NCBI GenBank assembly: GCA_945833835.1
Contig: CAMAFR010000017.1
Coordinates: 1-44,648, forward strand
DNA length: 44,648 nt
Direction of reading: 5' to 3'
Source: an uncultured Bacteroides sp.
Lineage (GTDB): Bacteria > Bacteroidota > Bacteroidia > Bacteroidales > Bacteroidaceae
In this document: positions 15,801-22,050 of the stretch, piece after piece
Layout of the letters: every line of letters begins with the position of its first letter
Position numbering within the stretch: the first letter of the stretch is position 1
Notes under the pieces: model-generated
What the model was told of the DNA's origin: nothing
Database searches by the model: none
The model's input: the letters and a program-made list of their open reading frames with translations, nothing else
Program-made: the position numbers and the translations under genes

Positions 15801-16519
15801 ACATCTTCAAGCGTATCAGCATGGACACGGCGCAACTCACAGCGTCAGAAACTGACATCCACGACCTCATCAACCAGGTGAACAAGGGGTTCCATACGTG
15901 CAACTTCGTGGGAGTCATCCAACGCATCGAGATGAAGGTGGAAGAAAGCAGCAACCGCGTGGTGAACTGCCTGCGCGCCATCCGCCATTACTACAACGAG
16001 CATGCCTACGACCTCACACCGGGCACCAACCTTTTCTCGTCCGAAAACACCCAGCCCGTGAAACAGGAAGCCATCGGCCTGCTGCGCGACTTCATCAAGG
16101 AAATCCACGCCTACCGCTACGACAACATCCGCCTGTACGACTCGTTCGAGCTGCGGTTCCGCATCATCGAGAACGACAACGACACGGGCTTCGTGGAAAG
16201 ACTCTCCAATGTGGGGTCGGAAGGTACCGACATCCTGGTCAAGGCCATGATCAACATCATGCTCATCAATGTCTTCAAGGAAGGGGCCTCGCAGAAGTTC
16301 AAGGACTTCAAGCTGCACTGCATGATGGACGAAATCGGGAAGCTGCACCCCAACAATGTCAACGGCATCCTCAAGTTCGCCAACGACCGCAACATCATCC
16401 TCATCAACGGGTCGCCCACCGAACTGAACCGTGATGCCTACAAGCATGTCTATCTGATGACCAAAGGAGCCCAAAGCAAGACACGCATCGCACGCCTCAT
16501 CTCCGACAGCCGGTTGTAA
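12854..16519 (+). CDS. mksB: MukB/MksB/JetC-like SMC ATPase
   Basis: A 1221-residue SMC-family ATPase. Walker A is GTQGVGKS (31-38) near the N-terminus. Residues of about 230-960 are long coiled coil rich in Glu, Gln, Arg and Leu, interrupted near 550-600 by a less regular part that may be the hinge. The C-terminal head has an ABC signature-like GSEGTD (1121-1126) and Walker B CMMDEIG (1156-1162, Asp1159-Glu1160), then NIILINGSPTEL. The N- and C-terminal head halves around a coiled coil are the SMC hallmark. The size and the head motifs fit the MukB/MksB/JetC branch better than canonical SMC or RecN. It would form a DNA-loop-extruding complex with the two upstream products. No Toprim nuclease (JetD) gene follows. 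Confidence 0.85.
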   Translation: MRNLNRIIFINSANIPYADDIYLDGNVHFIGTQGVGKSTVLRAILFFYNADTQKLGIPVEKQTYTEYYFPYANSYIIYEVTTEHGAFCILSFKSMNRVNYRFIDSPYRKEFFIDEETRTAYSGNDRIRAVLDECGTDYSRIIYTFDEYRNILYGNGVSPDLQKYSLMESRQYQNIPRTIQNVLLNSKLDAEFIKKTIISSLNEEEGGIDLNSYKEHLKSFETRLHDIEEFQRKETRKQAADITSLSAQVGRHQTALVQGCRELAAAFAHAETVLPQSVGRRQQAEEQRKALTGRRQALQEASRQRCERLQERLAILNNDLQKARAKADEYSGRHVEKLMERAAKKEEWEQRRQGLMEEQHILTSQYTEISTKYKSLIQHLDEQAVSLHAAKVQRLETLNADYNQRLEAARYRHEAATEALYQSYERLSGELHPARSQQQTALTALDYQLKLCRQEVFFETEQTAIKQRIQAYTSVHLNKKNQMEQARLNIKEITLQWEQEQQQEMKAIEDALHRLAQEQQALRPRIDELETFLQNSRHTLQGWLKEHLPGWEHNIGRICDESILWQTNLSPKKSTGGEASFYGVDIDLDGIQRHIKSIDDYQREKEESLGRVEQIRQESLRLQEEKEALQNRLRSKYQPRIREQKERVRIQQYELEKLEAQYQTDMLDLEVWKKKEEEERRRKTEGLEAQRLQARQELESIDRQLENLNAEKSGKLAALKQEWQAEQRQMADEQQAQTAAIRREDKEELRRIASEKNTYEADMQKELHSQGADTERLQNIADQMMRIDRELQSIKEHATLLIEYQKDKRDLMDNIPQWQREADEQQRLLGAEHAALKESTARLQTEIDATDKELAAADEQVRSLQLNMDAFHRISAYDWYRPHQDLFLPENRVSTPEVLSQKSCIELIEELGRLQNQYLQLQSRLRKEVNLFTGHFGEDNTFKFATKFNEDWEYVRFADELHDFVEENRIDEYIRRINDEHSDIFKRISMDTAQLTASETDIHDLINQVNKGFHTCNFVGVIQRIEMKVEESSNRVVNCLRAIRHYYNEHAYDLTPGTNLFSSENTQPVKQEAIGLLRDFIKEIHAYRYDNIRLYDSFELRFRIIENDNDTGFVERLSNVGSEGTDILVKAMINIMLINVFKEGASQKFKDFKLHCMMDEIGKLHPNNVNGILKFANDRNIILINGSPTELNRDAYKHVYLMTKGAQSKTRIARLISDSRL

Positions 16520-16526
16520 CCGGCTG
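16507..16526. repeat. 9-bp palindrome over the mksB-like stop codon
   Basis: CAGCCGGTT (16507-16515) and AACCGGCTG (16518-16526) are exact inverted repeats around a two-base centre, with the TAA stop (16517-16519) inside. No T-run follows. A second, weaker GGGGA/TCCCC hairpin lies near 16557-16575. These lie between convergent genes and may slow or end transcription. Confidence 0.5.
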
Positions 16527-16564
16527 CCGGCTGCCGGGGGGAACGGGGCCGCAGGAGGGGGATG

Positions 16565-16798
16565 TCATGTCCCCGCTTCCAGCCGCTCCTTGATGCGTTT
16601 GAGCAGCAGGATGCAGCCCTGCATACGGGGATTCTCATAACACACCTCGGCCTGCGCCAACAGGCTGCCGACCGTCAGCCGCGTATCCGGCAGATAGGTC
16701 GCCTTGTCGACAGACAAGGTGGGCGGCAACTCATGCGCGGCGAACCATTGTTTCAATTCCTGCCATTCCTCTTGGGTGGTAATGTTCGGGTCTTTCAT
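16565..16798 (-). CDS. Small DUF6965-type protein
   Basis: A 77-residue soluble protein (MKDPNITTQEEWQELKQWF). The pattern EWQELKQWFAAHELP, DKATYLPD and NPRMQGCILLLKRIKERLE resembles a small Bacteroidota-specific family I recall as DUF6965; function unknown. It has no signal peptide and no catalytic motif. It lies 36 nt downstream of the TamL-like gene on the same strand and may be co-transcribed with it. Its end is convergent with the condensin operon. Confidence 0.7.
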   Translation of the reverse strand: MKDPNITTQEEWQELKQWFAAHELPPTLSVDKATYLPDTRLTVGSLLAQAEVCYENPRMQGCILLLKRIKERLEAGT

Positions 16799-16834
16799 AT
16801 CGATATTCTTGTTAAGTTGACATACATGCCGGCC

Positions 16835-19144
16835 TCAGAACGGATAGCCTACGGCAAAATGAAAGGCGAAGTCACGGCTGAACTTGGGATGCACCAGCGG
16901 ATAGCGCGCCTTGCCTGTGCCCATCGGATTGACCGCCTTCATACCCGTATCGAAACGCAGAATCAGGAAATCAAGGTCAAACCGTATGCCCAAGCCGTAA
17001 GACACCGCCAGCTGCCGGTAGAAACGGTTGAACCGGAAGACGCCCTCCTCGATACTGCCATCGCGCACGTTCCAGATGTTGCCGGCGTCAATGTAGGCGG
17101 CTCCGTGCAGTTTCCAGAAAAGGAACGTGCGGTATTCCAGATTGAGGTCAAGTTTCAGCTCGCCGGTCCTCATCAGGTAGTCCATAGCCGCAGCTCCCCC
17201 TGCATAGCCGCCGGGGCCCAATGACCTCACCCCCCATCCGCGGACACTGTTGGCCCCTCCCGAGAAATAGAGTTTCTCAAAAGGCAGCGTCTGCGAGTTG
17301 GCGTAGGGATAGGCGATGCCCAGCCCCGCATGAAACACCAGCGAATTGCGGTGGTCTATCTGGAAGTTACGGGTGAAGTCAATGTCGCCTTTCACATATT
17401 GGGCAAAATAGGTATCGGCCAACCGATAGTTCTCTCCATAGCGCGGATGCGGATTGAACAGCTTGGAGAAGGCATACAGCACATTGCCGGCCTCTTCCAC
17501 ATTCAGGCGGATGGAGTAAGAGTTGCGCTTGGCGGCAAAGGCGGCATTGTTGCCCGCACTGTTGTAGGTATAGGTATAACCCAACCGCACAATCATCAGG
17601 TCGCTGTAACTGTAAAGCACCATCGGATTGATGGATGCCATCTTGGCGAGATACTCCTCGAACGCCTCCGACCGGTAGGGCATATAGACATAGTTGACAT
17701 CCAGCAAATCCAACCTGTGGGTGGACTTGGCCCGCTGGCTCCAGCGGTAACTCCACGACACGGCAGCCACCGTCCGCTCAAACTCCGGACGTATCTGCCA
17801 GTTGTACTTCAGGCTGACCTCTGAAGTGGCCTTGATGCGCCGGCGGAAGTCGGAAGACAGGAAGGGAAACTTGAAATCGGGAAACGTCAGCCCCACCTCG
17901 GCCCCATACTCCATATAGTGCGAATTGCTGTAGCCCTCCAGTCCGGTAATGGCCTCGTAGGCCCCCCTCAGTTTGACCATAAACGTTTCCGAACCCTTGA
18001 ACAGATTCCGGTGGGTCAACGAGACGGAGGCCGCCGCCCCCAAATCACCGGCCGTATTGGTACCCTCCAATCCTACCGACAGCGATTTGTTGCGGCCCTT
18101 GTTCAGCATCACATAAGCGTCCAGCAGAATAGAATCGCCCCGCTGCACTTCCGCAAAACGGATGTTGCTGTACTTCAGGATGCCCAGCCGGCCCAACGAG
18201 GTATAGGTGTCCTGCACGTCGCGGCTGCTGTACACCGCGCCGGGACGCAGAAAGTTGTAGTTGGCCAATGATTTCGGCCGCAGGAAAGGCCGACGGTAAT
18301 AATAGAACTTCAGGCCCTTGCACGAATCCGTGTCGGCCCCCTGGAGGCGACGTTCCAGCAACTGGTCAAAATCAATGTCGAGCAGATAATTGACACCCCG
18401 CAACACGTACCGCCGGTGGGCGGACGGGGCATCCTCCTTGCGCTGCTGATACGGCAGCAGGCGGAAGGTCAGATCCACTTTCTGCGTGTTCAGCATCGTG
18501 TCGGCCTGAAAAGCGATGAAATCCTTGTTGAACCGGTAGAAACCGTTGTTCTGCAAATATTGCGTCAGGCGCTGCCGTTCCGACTCCAGCCGGTTGACGT
18601 CAAAACGCATCCCCTCGCGCAAGCGGCTGTTGGCCGAGTCGGCATACAGAAACCCGCGCACCTGCAGGTCGGGGATGTCATACCGCAAATGCTCCACCAC
18701 ATAAGGCTTCCCGGTATGCACAGCGAAGACCAGCTTCATCTTGTTCCCCTTGGGCTGCTGCCGCAAGTCCACCTGCGCACCCATATACCCCATGTTCTGC
18801 ACCGCCTTCTGCATCTCACGGCGCGAGTCCTCGGCCGCCTCACTGCTATAGATCACCGGTGCGTCTCCCAGCTTGCGCCAGAAGCGGTTCACCCATTTGG
18901 AAGAGTCCCTGCCCGAGGCGGCGTAAATGTACATGGGCAGTTTCAGCGAGTTGAACCACCGCGCGTTGGGCTGCTGCCGGATGAACGGATGAAGGTCGGA
19001 TGACTTCACGTCGCGGTTGTCCGATTCTATCTTCACATTGTCCAGCAGATAGGCCCCTTCGGGCACGAACTTACTGACCGAACATCCTTCGGCGAGACAA
19101 GCCAGTGACAGCAACAGACCGTAAAGTCGGATATCCTTTTTCAT
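16835..19144 (-). CDS. TamL-like BamA/TamA family outer membrane lipoprotein
   Basis: A 769-residue outer membrane beta-barrel of the Omp85 superfamily. The start MKKDIRLYGLLLSLACLAEGC gives a lipoprotein signal with Cys21 the likely lipidated residue, followed by SVSKFVPEGAYLLDNVKI, a hallmark of the Bacteroidota TamL lipoproteins. POTRA-like repeats follow up to about residue 430, and the C-terminal part is an aromatic-rich barrel with a VRGWG motif (lid-lock loop of Omp85 proteins) and a final strand ending in phenylalanine (FAFHFAVGYPF). TamL acts with the inner-membrane partner TamB in envelope protein or lipid transport. No tamB is adjacent here. The upstream ATG-less extension is not supported by the promoter box at 19164-19171. 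Confidence 0.85.
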   Translation of the reverse strand: MKKDIRLYGLLLSLACLAEGCSVSKFVPEGAYLLDNVKIESDNRDVKSSDLHPFIRQQPNARWFNSLKLPMYIYAASGRDSSKWVNRFWRKLGDAPVIYSSEAAEDSRREMQKAVQNMGYMGAQVDLRQQPKGNKMKLVFAVHTGKPYVVEHLRYDIPDLQVRGFLYADSANSRLREGMRFDVNRLESERQRLTQYLQNNGFYRFNKDFIAFQADTMLNTQKVDLTFRLLPYQQRKEDAPSAHRRYVLRGVNYLLDIDFDQLLERRLQGADTDSCKGLKFYYYRRPFLRPKSLANYNFLRPGAVYSSRDVQDTYTSLGRLGILKYSNIRFAEVQRGDSILLDAYVMLNKGRNKSLSVGLEGTNTAGDLGAAASVSLTHRNLFKGSETFMVKLRGAYEAITGLEGYSNSHYMEYGAEVGLTFPDFKFPFLSSDFRRRIKATSEVSLKYNWQIRPEFERTVAAVSWSYRWSQRAKSTHRLDLLDVNYVYMPYRSEAFEEYLAKMASINPMVLYSYSDLMIVRLGYTYTYNSAGNNAAFAAKRNSYSIRLNVEEAGNVLYAFSKLFNPHPRYGENYRLADTYFAQYVKGDIDFTRNFQIDHRNSLVFHAGLGIAYPYANSQTLPFEKLYFSGGANSVRGWGVRSLGPGGYAGGAAAMDYLMRTGELKLDLNLEYRTFLFWKLHGAAYIDAGNIWNVRDGSIEEGVFRFNRFYRQLAVSYGLGIRFDLDFLILRFDTGMKAVNPMGTGKARYPLVHPKFSRDFAFHFAVGYPF

Positions 19145-19163
19145 GAGTTTTGCATTTTGAATG

Positions 19164-19171
19164 CAAATATA
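19164..19171 (-). promoter_or_regulatory. -7 box of the TamL-like gene promoter
   Basis: The minus strand reads TATATTTG, a full TAnnTTTG match 19 nt upstream of the ATG at 19144. The -33 region is not a clear match. It points away from the promoter at 19217, so the region is divergent. Confidence 0.6.
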
Positions 19172-19216
19172 AGGAAATTCAAGCAACGGCCATGTGGTAT
19201 TTTACGTGAAAAAACG

Positions 19217-19224
19217 TACATTTG
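19217..19224 (+). promoter_or_regulatory. -7 box of the M48 protease promoter
   Basis: TACATTTG is a full TAnnTTTG match 23 nt upstream of the ATG at 19248. The -33 TTTG is not clearly present. The two divergent promoters are about 45 nt apart. Confidence 0.6.
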
Positions 19225-19247
19225 TCAAGAAGTAAACCCTTATCCGT

Positions 19248-20051
19248 ATGAAACTATCCTTGATGACAACCGCCGCCCTCTTGCTGCTGGCAGGATGCGG
19301 ATCGGTACCGGTGACGGGACGGCAACAAGTGTTGCTGGTCTCGGACCAGGAAGTGTTGGCGTCCAGCCTGACGCAATACAACAACTACATGAAGACCGCC
19401 ACGAAATCCACTGACTCCCGACAGGCCGCCACCGTGACCCGGGTAGGCCGGAAAATAGCGGCCGCCACCGAAGAGTACCTGCGCCAGAACGGGCTGCAAA
19501 GCCAAATCAATGAATTTGCCTGGGAATTCAACCTGGTCAAAGACGCACAGGTCAACGCCTTCTGTATGCCCGGCGGGAAAATCGTGGTCTACGAAGGACT
19601 GATGAAACTGGTCGCCACAGACGACGAACTGGCCGTCGTGATAGGACACGAAGTGGCGCACGCCGTGGCCAAACACAGCAACGAACGCCTGAGCCAGCAG
19701 ATGCTGGCACAATATGGCGCACAGCTGCTGGGCTCGGCACTCTCGCAGAAAAGCGAAATGACCCAATCTGTCGCCAACAAGGTATATGGCGTAGGCGCAC
19801 AGCTGGGGGTCATGCTGCCTTTCTCGCGCAAGCATGAACTGGAGGCCGACTATATGGGACTGATCTTCATGACCATGGCCGGCTACAACCCCGATGTGGC
19901 CGTCAGTTTCTGGCAGAAGATGTCGGCCAGCGGCGGTGGCAAGGTGCCCGAACTGCTGAGCACCCATCCCAGTGACGCGCGGCGCATCAATGACATCCGC
20001 AAGGAGCTGTCGGCCATCAAGGCCCAATATGGCAAGACCGGCAACCGCTGA
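19248..20051 (+). CDS. M48 family metallopeptidase, lipoprotein
   Basis: A 267-residue zinc metalloprotease of the M48 (Ste24/BepA/LoiP-like) family. The signal peptide ends in LLLLAGC, so it is a predicted lipoprotein of the envelope. The HExxH motif is HEVAH (134-138), and the third zinc ligand is in ELEAD (197-201). The family degrades damaged or misassembled outer membrane proteins. The length fits the single-domain LoiP form without a TPR tail. It is divergently transcribed from the TamL-like gene; a shared role in outer membrane upkeep is plausible but not shown. The repeat at 20162-20243 follows its stop. Confidence 0.92.
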   Translation: MKLSLMTTAALLLLAGCGSVPVTGRQQVLLVSDQEVLASSLTQYNNYMKTATKSTDSRQAATVTRVGRKIAAATEEYLRQNGLQSQINEFAWEFNLVKDAQVNAFCMPGGKIVVYEGLMKLVATDDELAVVIGHEVAHAVAKHSNERLSQQMLAQYGAQLLGSALSQKSEMTQSVANKVYGVGAQLGVMLPFSRKHELEADYMGLIFMTMAGYNPDVAVSFWQKMSASGGGKVPELLSTHPSDARRINDIRKELSAIKAQYGKTGNR

Positions 20052-20161
20052 CCCCCCATCAAAGCAGGACAGGGCTATGGAACGGGAATTCTCGCTGCCT
20101 ACCCGGCGATGACACCACGAGACAACGAGGGTGTGTCACCAAACCCAACGATACATACAAA

Positions 20162-20243
20162 TTGTCATTCAGAGCGAAAGCGAAGAATCCGTTAGCACCA
20201 AGTGCATGTTTTTCAGATTCTTCGCTTTCGCTCTGAATGGCAA
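20162..20243. repeat. Palindromic interspersed repeat, copy B
   Basis: Arms 20166-20189 and 20216-20239 are 24-bp perfect inverted repeats, extended outward by four more pairs including one G-T (20162-20243). The centre, read on the minus strand, contains ACATGCACTT and aligns with the centre of the copy at 6154-6218, which has the same 16-17 nt arm core. The element is therefore present in both orientations. It lies between the convergent M48 and DUF4293 genes and has no T-run. Outer arm bases TTGTCATTCAGAGCG recall REP-like repeats with TGTCATTCTGAGCG-type ends. Confidence 0.88.
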
Positions 20244-20260
20244 ACAGGGATGACAGCGCG

Positions 20261-20710
20261 TCAGCGTAAATGCTCGTAAGAACGCACCAGCATCTCGTCT
20301 TTACCGATGGCGCGGATGGCCAGCCAGTTCAGGATAAGGCTCACAGCCGGCAGACAGAGTCCCCACGAAGGGACAAAACCGGCATCCCCTTTCAGCAGGA
20401 GCACAAACGCCACCAGTGTGGCATAATATCCAATCAGCAGGATGGAGCTGAACAACGTAAGACGTATCTGCAACATCCGCTTCTTATAGAGGAAAATGGT
20501 GCCCAACGCCAATGCGGCGACCAGCAGCAAAAGGGCGAACAAGGCCCAAGGCTGATAGTCGGCCGTCCCGTCGGGGGCGACCAACGCAAGGTTGGTCAAT
20601 TCAGTGATAGTATAATCGGGAGCAATGAAGCTGCCTGCCGATACCGACATGGCCACCACCATCAGTACGGCCACTATCAGCAGATAGACGGTCTGAATAC
20701 GCTGTATCAT
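20261..20710 (-). CDS. DUF4293 family membrane protein
   Basis: A 149-residue inner-membrane protein with four hydrophobic helices: near 7-24, 54-72, 82-105 and 115-135. The start MIQRIQTVYLLI is characteristic of the DUF4293 family in Bacteroidota, whose function is unknown. Its ATG overlaps the rpoZ stop as TAATG, so the two are translationally coupled. It is the last gene of the bamD-rpoZ-DUF4293 unit; the palindromic repeat follows its stop. Confidence 0.9.
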   Translation of the reverse strand: MIQRIQTVYLLIVAVLMVVAMSVSAGSFIAPDYTITELTNLALVAPDGTADYQPWALFALLLLVAALALGTIFLYKKRMLQIRLTLFSSILLIGYYATLVAFVLLLKGDAGFVPSWGLCLPAVSLILNWLAIRAIGKDEMLVRSYEHLR

Positions 20711-21045
20711 TACTGCAGTTTCTCTTTTTCCTTGGCAGGATTCCTGTAATATACCTTTCCCTCGATGTATTCCTGAGTGGCAATCAGCGTCGGTTTCGGC
20801 AATTTCTCGTAATAGCGTGAAATCTCAATCTGCTCACGGTTCTCGAAAACCTCTTCCAGATTGTCATTGTACGAAGCAAATTCCTGCAACTTCTTTGAAA
20901 GGTCGTTCTTCATCTCCAAGCCGATCTGGTTGGCACGCTTACCAATGATAGCCACCGTTTCGTAAACATTACCCGTGTCCTCACACAGTTCCATCATGTT
21001 ACGGGTAGTGGTTGTAGTCGGAGCATTTGTCTTTTTGTAATCCAT
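20710..21045 (-). CDS. rpoZ: DNA-directed RNA polymerase omega subunit (Rpb6-like)
   Basis: A 111-residue small polymerase subunit of the Bacteroidota Rpb6/omega family. It starts MDYKKTNAPTTTTTRNMMEL and shows NVYETVAIIGKRANQIGLEMKNDLSKKLQEF, the omega/Rpb6 helix region (residues about 25-60) that clamps the beta-prime C-terminus. A family-specific extension to residue 111 includes TLIATQEYIEGKVYY. It assists polymerase assembly in the cytoplasm. It is 24 nt downstream of bamD and overlaps DUF4293 by one base. Confidence 0.9.
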   Translation of the reverse strand: MDYKKTNAPTTTTTRNMMELCEDTGNVYETVAIIGKRANQIGLEMKNDLSKKLQEFASYNDNLEEVFENREQIEISRYYEKLPKPTLIATQEYIEGKVYYRNPAKEKEKLQ

Positions 21046-21069
21046 AATTTGTTCCTTTATTATACTTGA

Positions 21070-21903
21070 TTAATTTTCTTCATTCACAAACTTGCTGGCC
21101 TGTCGGAAAATCTCCTCCACCTCCTTGAGGTACTTGCTTTCGGGAAACTCGTTCTTGAACGCATAATACTCATCCACCGCCTCCCGCATACGGTCCACCT
21201 TCTTTTCGGGGACACTCTCACGCGCCATGTCGTATTTGGCCCGCAGTATCAGGATAGAGAGGTCTTCCTTGAGGTGGGTATAGGGATATTCGCGCAAGGC
21301 ATTCTGGGCGGTCACCACAGCGGCCAGATAGTTGTTGCCGGTGCTGCTGTACACGGTGTTGCCCGTGTACGACCCCAAGTCATAATAGAGCTTGGCCGAA
21401 TAATACTCCTTCTCCACCAGCTTGTCCTGCAACTCGAATATCATGTTCTGGGCGGTCTCGCGACGGGGACTGGCCGGGAAATATTCCATGAACATCTGGA
21501 GCTCCTGGATGGCCTTGTACGTGCTCGACTGGTCCAGACGGGCTTCCGGTGTGTCCAGATACAGCGATTTGCCCGAATAGAAACGTGCCAGTTCCGTATA
21601 GGTTCCGCGCGGATAAGTGGTGTAGTAAGTATTGAAGTAATGTGAGGCCGTCACATAGTCGCCCTGATTATAGTAGGACATGGCCAGCATATAGGCCGAT
21701 TCCTCCGCATTGGAAGTTCCTTTCATGATACGTACCAGCTCTTCCAGAATGGTAGCGGCCTTGGTGTTCTGTCCTTTCGCGAAATAGGTTTTCGCAGCTT
21801 CGTATTTATATTCATAGTCAGTGCTTTTCAGCACCTTGTTATAGTCTCCACAGGAAGAAAGAAATCCCGCAGAAAGCAGGGCCAATGCGATGTATTTTCT
21901 CAT
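21070..21903 (-). CDS. bamD: Outer membrane assembly lipoprotein BamD
   Basis: A 277-residue lipoprotein with TPR repeats, the BamD partner of BamA in outer membrane beta-barrel insertion. The signal MRKYIALALLSAGFLSSC ends in a lipobox, and GDYNKVLKS follows. Five TPR-like helix pairs follow, for example YKYEAAKTYFAKGQNTKAATILEEL (kept short here), with typical YxxGKxxYxxG-type spacing. The start at ATG 21903 is chosen because the in-frame TTG at 21954 is the -33 box of the promoter. The operon continues with rpoZ and DUF4293. Confidence 0.92.
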   Translation of the reverse strand: MRKYIALALLSAGFLSSCGDYNKVLKSTDYEYKYEAAKTYFAKGQNTKAATILEELVRIMKGTSNAEESAYMLAMSYYNQGDYVTASHYFNTYYTTYPRGTYTELARFYSGKSLYLDTPEARLDQSSTYKAIQELQMFMEYFPASPRRETAQNMIFELQDKLVEKEYYSAKLYYDLGSYTGNTVYSSTGNNYLAAVVTAQNALREYPYTHLKEDLSILILRAKYDMARESVPEKKVDRMREAVDEYYAFKNEFPESKYLKEVEEIFRQASKFVNEEN

Positions 21904-21923
21904 ATACGATAAATATAGTCGTG

Positions 21924-21954
21924 CAAAAGTACGCCTTTCCACCGAATTAAACAA
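21924..21954 (-). promoter_or_regulatory. Promoter of bamD-rpoZ-DUF4293
   Basis: On the minus strand TTG (21952-21954) and TACTTTTG (21931-21924) are separated by 20 nt, matching the Bacteroides consensus. Transcription would start about 15 nt before the ATG. Confidence 0.8.
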
Positions 21955-22015
21955 CTGACCACGGGGTTATTTAATAGTTTTTTTCCATTTCCTTACCAGA
22001 TTCCATTTAATTATG

Positions 22016-22023
22016 TACTTTTA
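22016..22023 (+). promoter_or_regulatory. Possible -7 box of uvrB
   Basis: TACTTTTA differs from TAnnTTTG in the last base and lies 28 nt upstream of the uvrB ATG at 22051. No clear -33 box is seen. No SOS-box-like operator was recognised nearby. Confidence 0.45.
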
Positions 22024-22050
22024 CGGAGATTTTCAACCAACAGGAGAGCG

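Noticed and set aside
11027..16519. Complete Wadjet (JetABCD) defence system
   Set aside because: Only the three condensin-like genes are present; no Toprim nuclease gene lies at either end.
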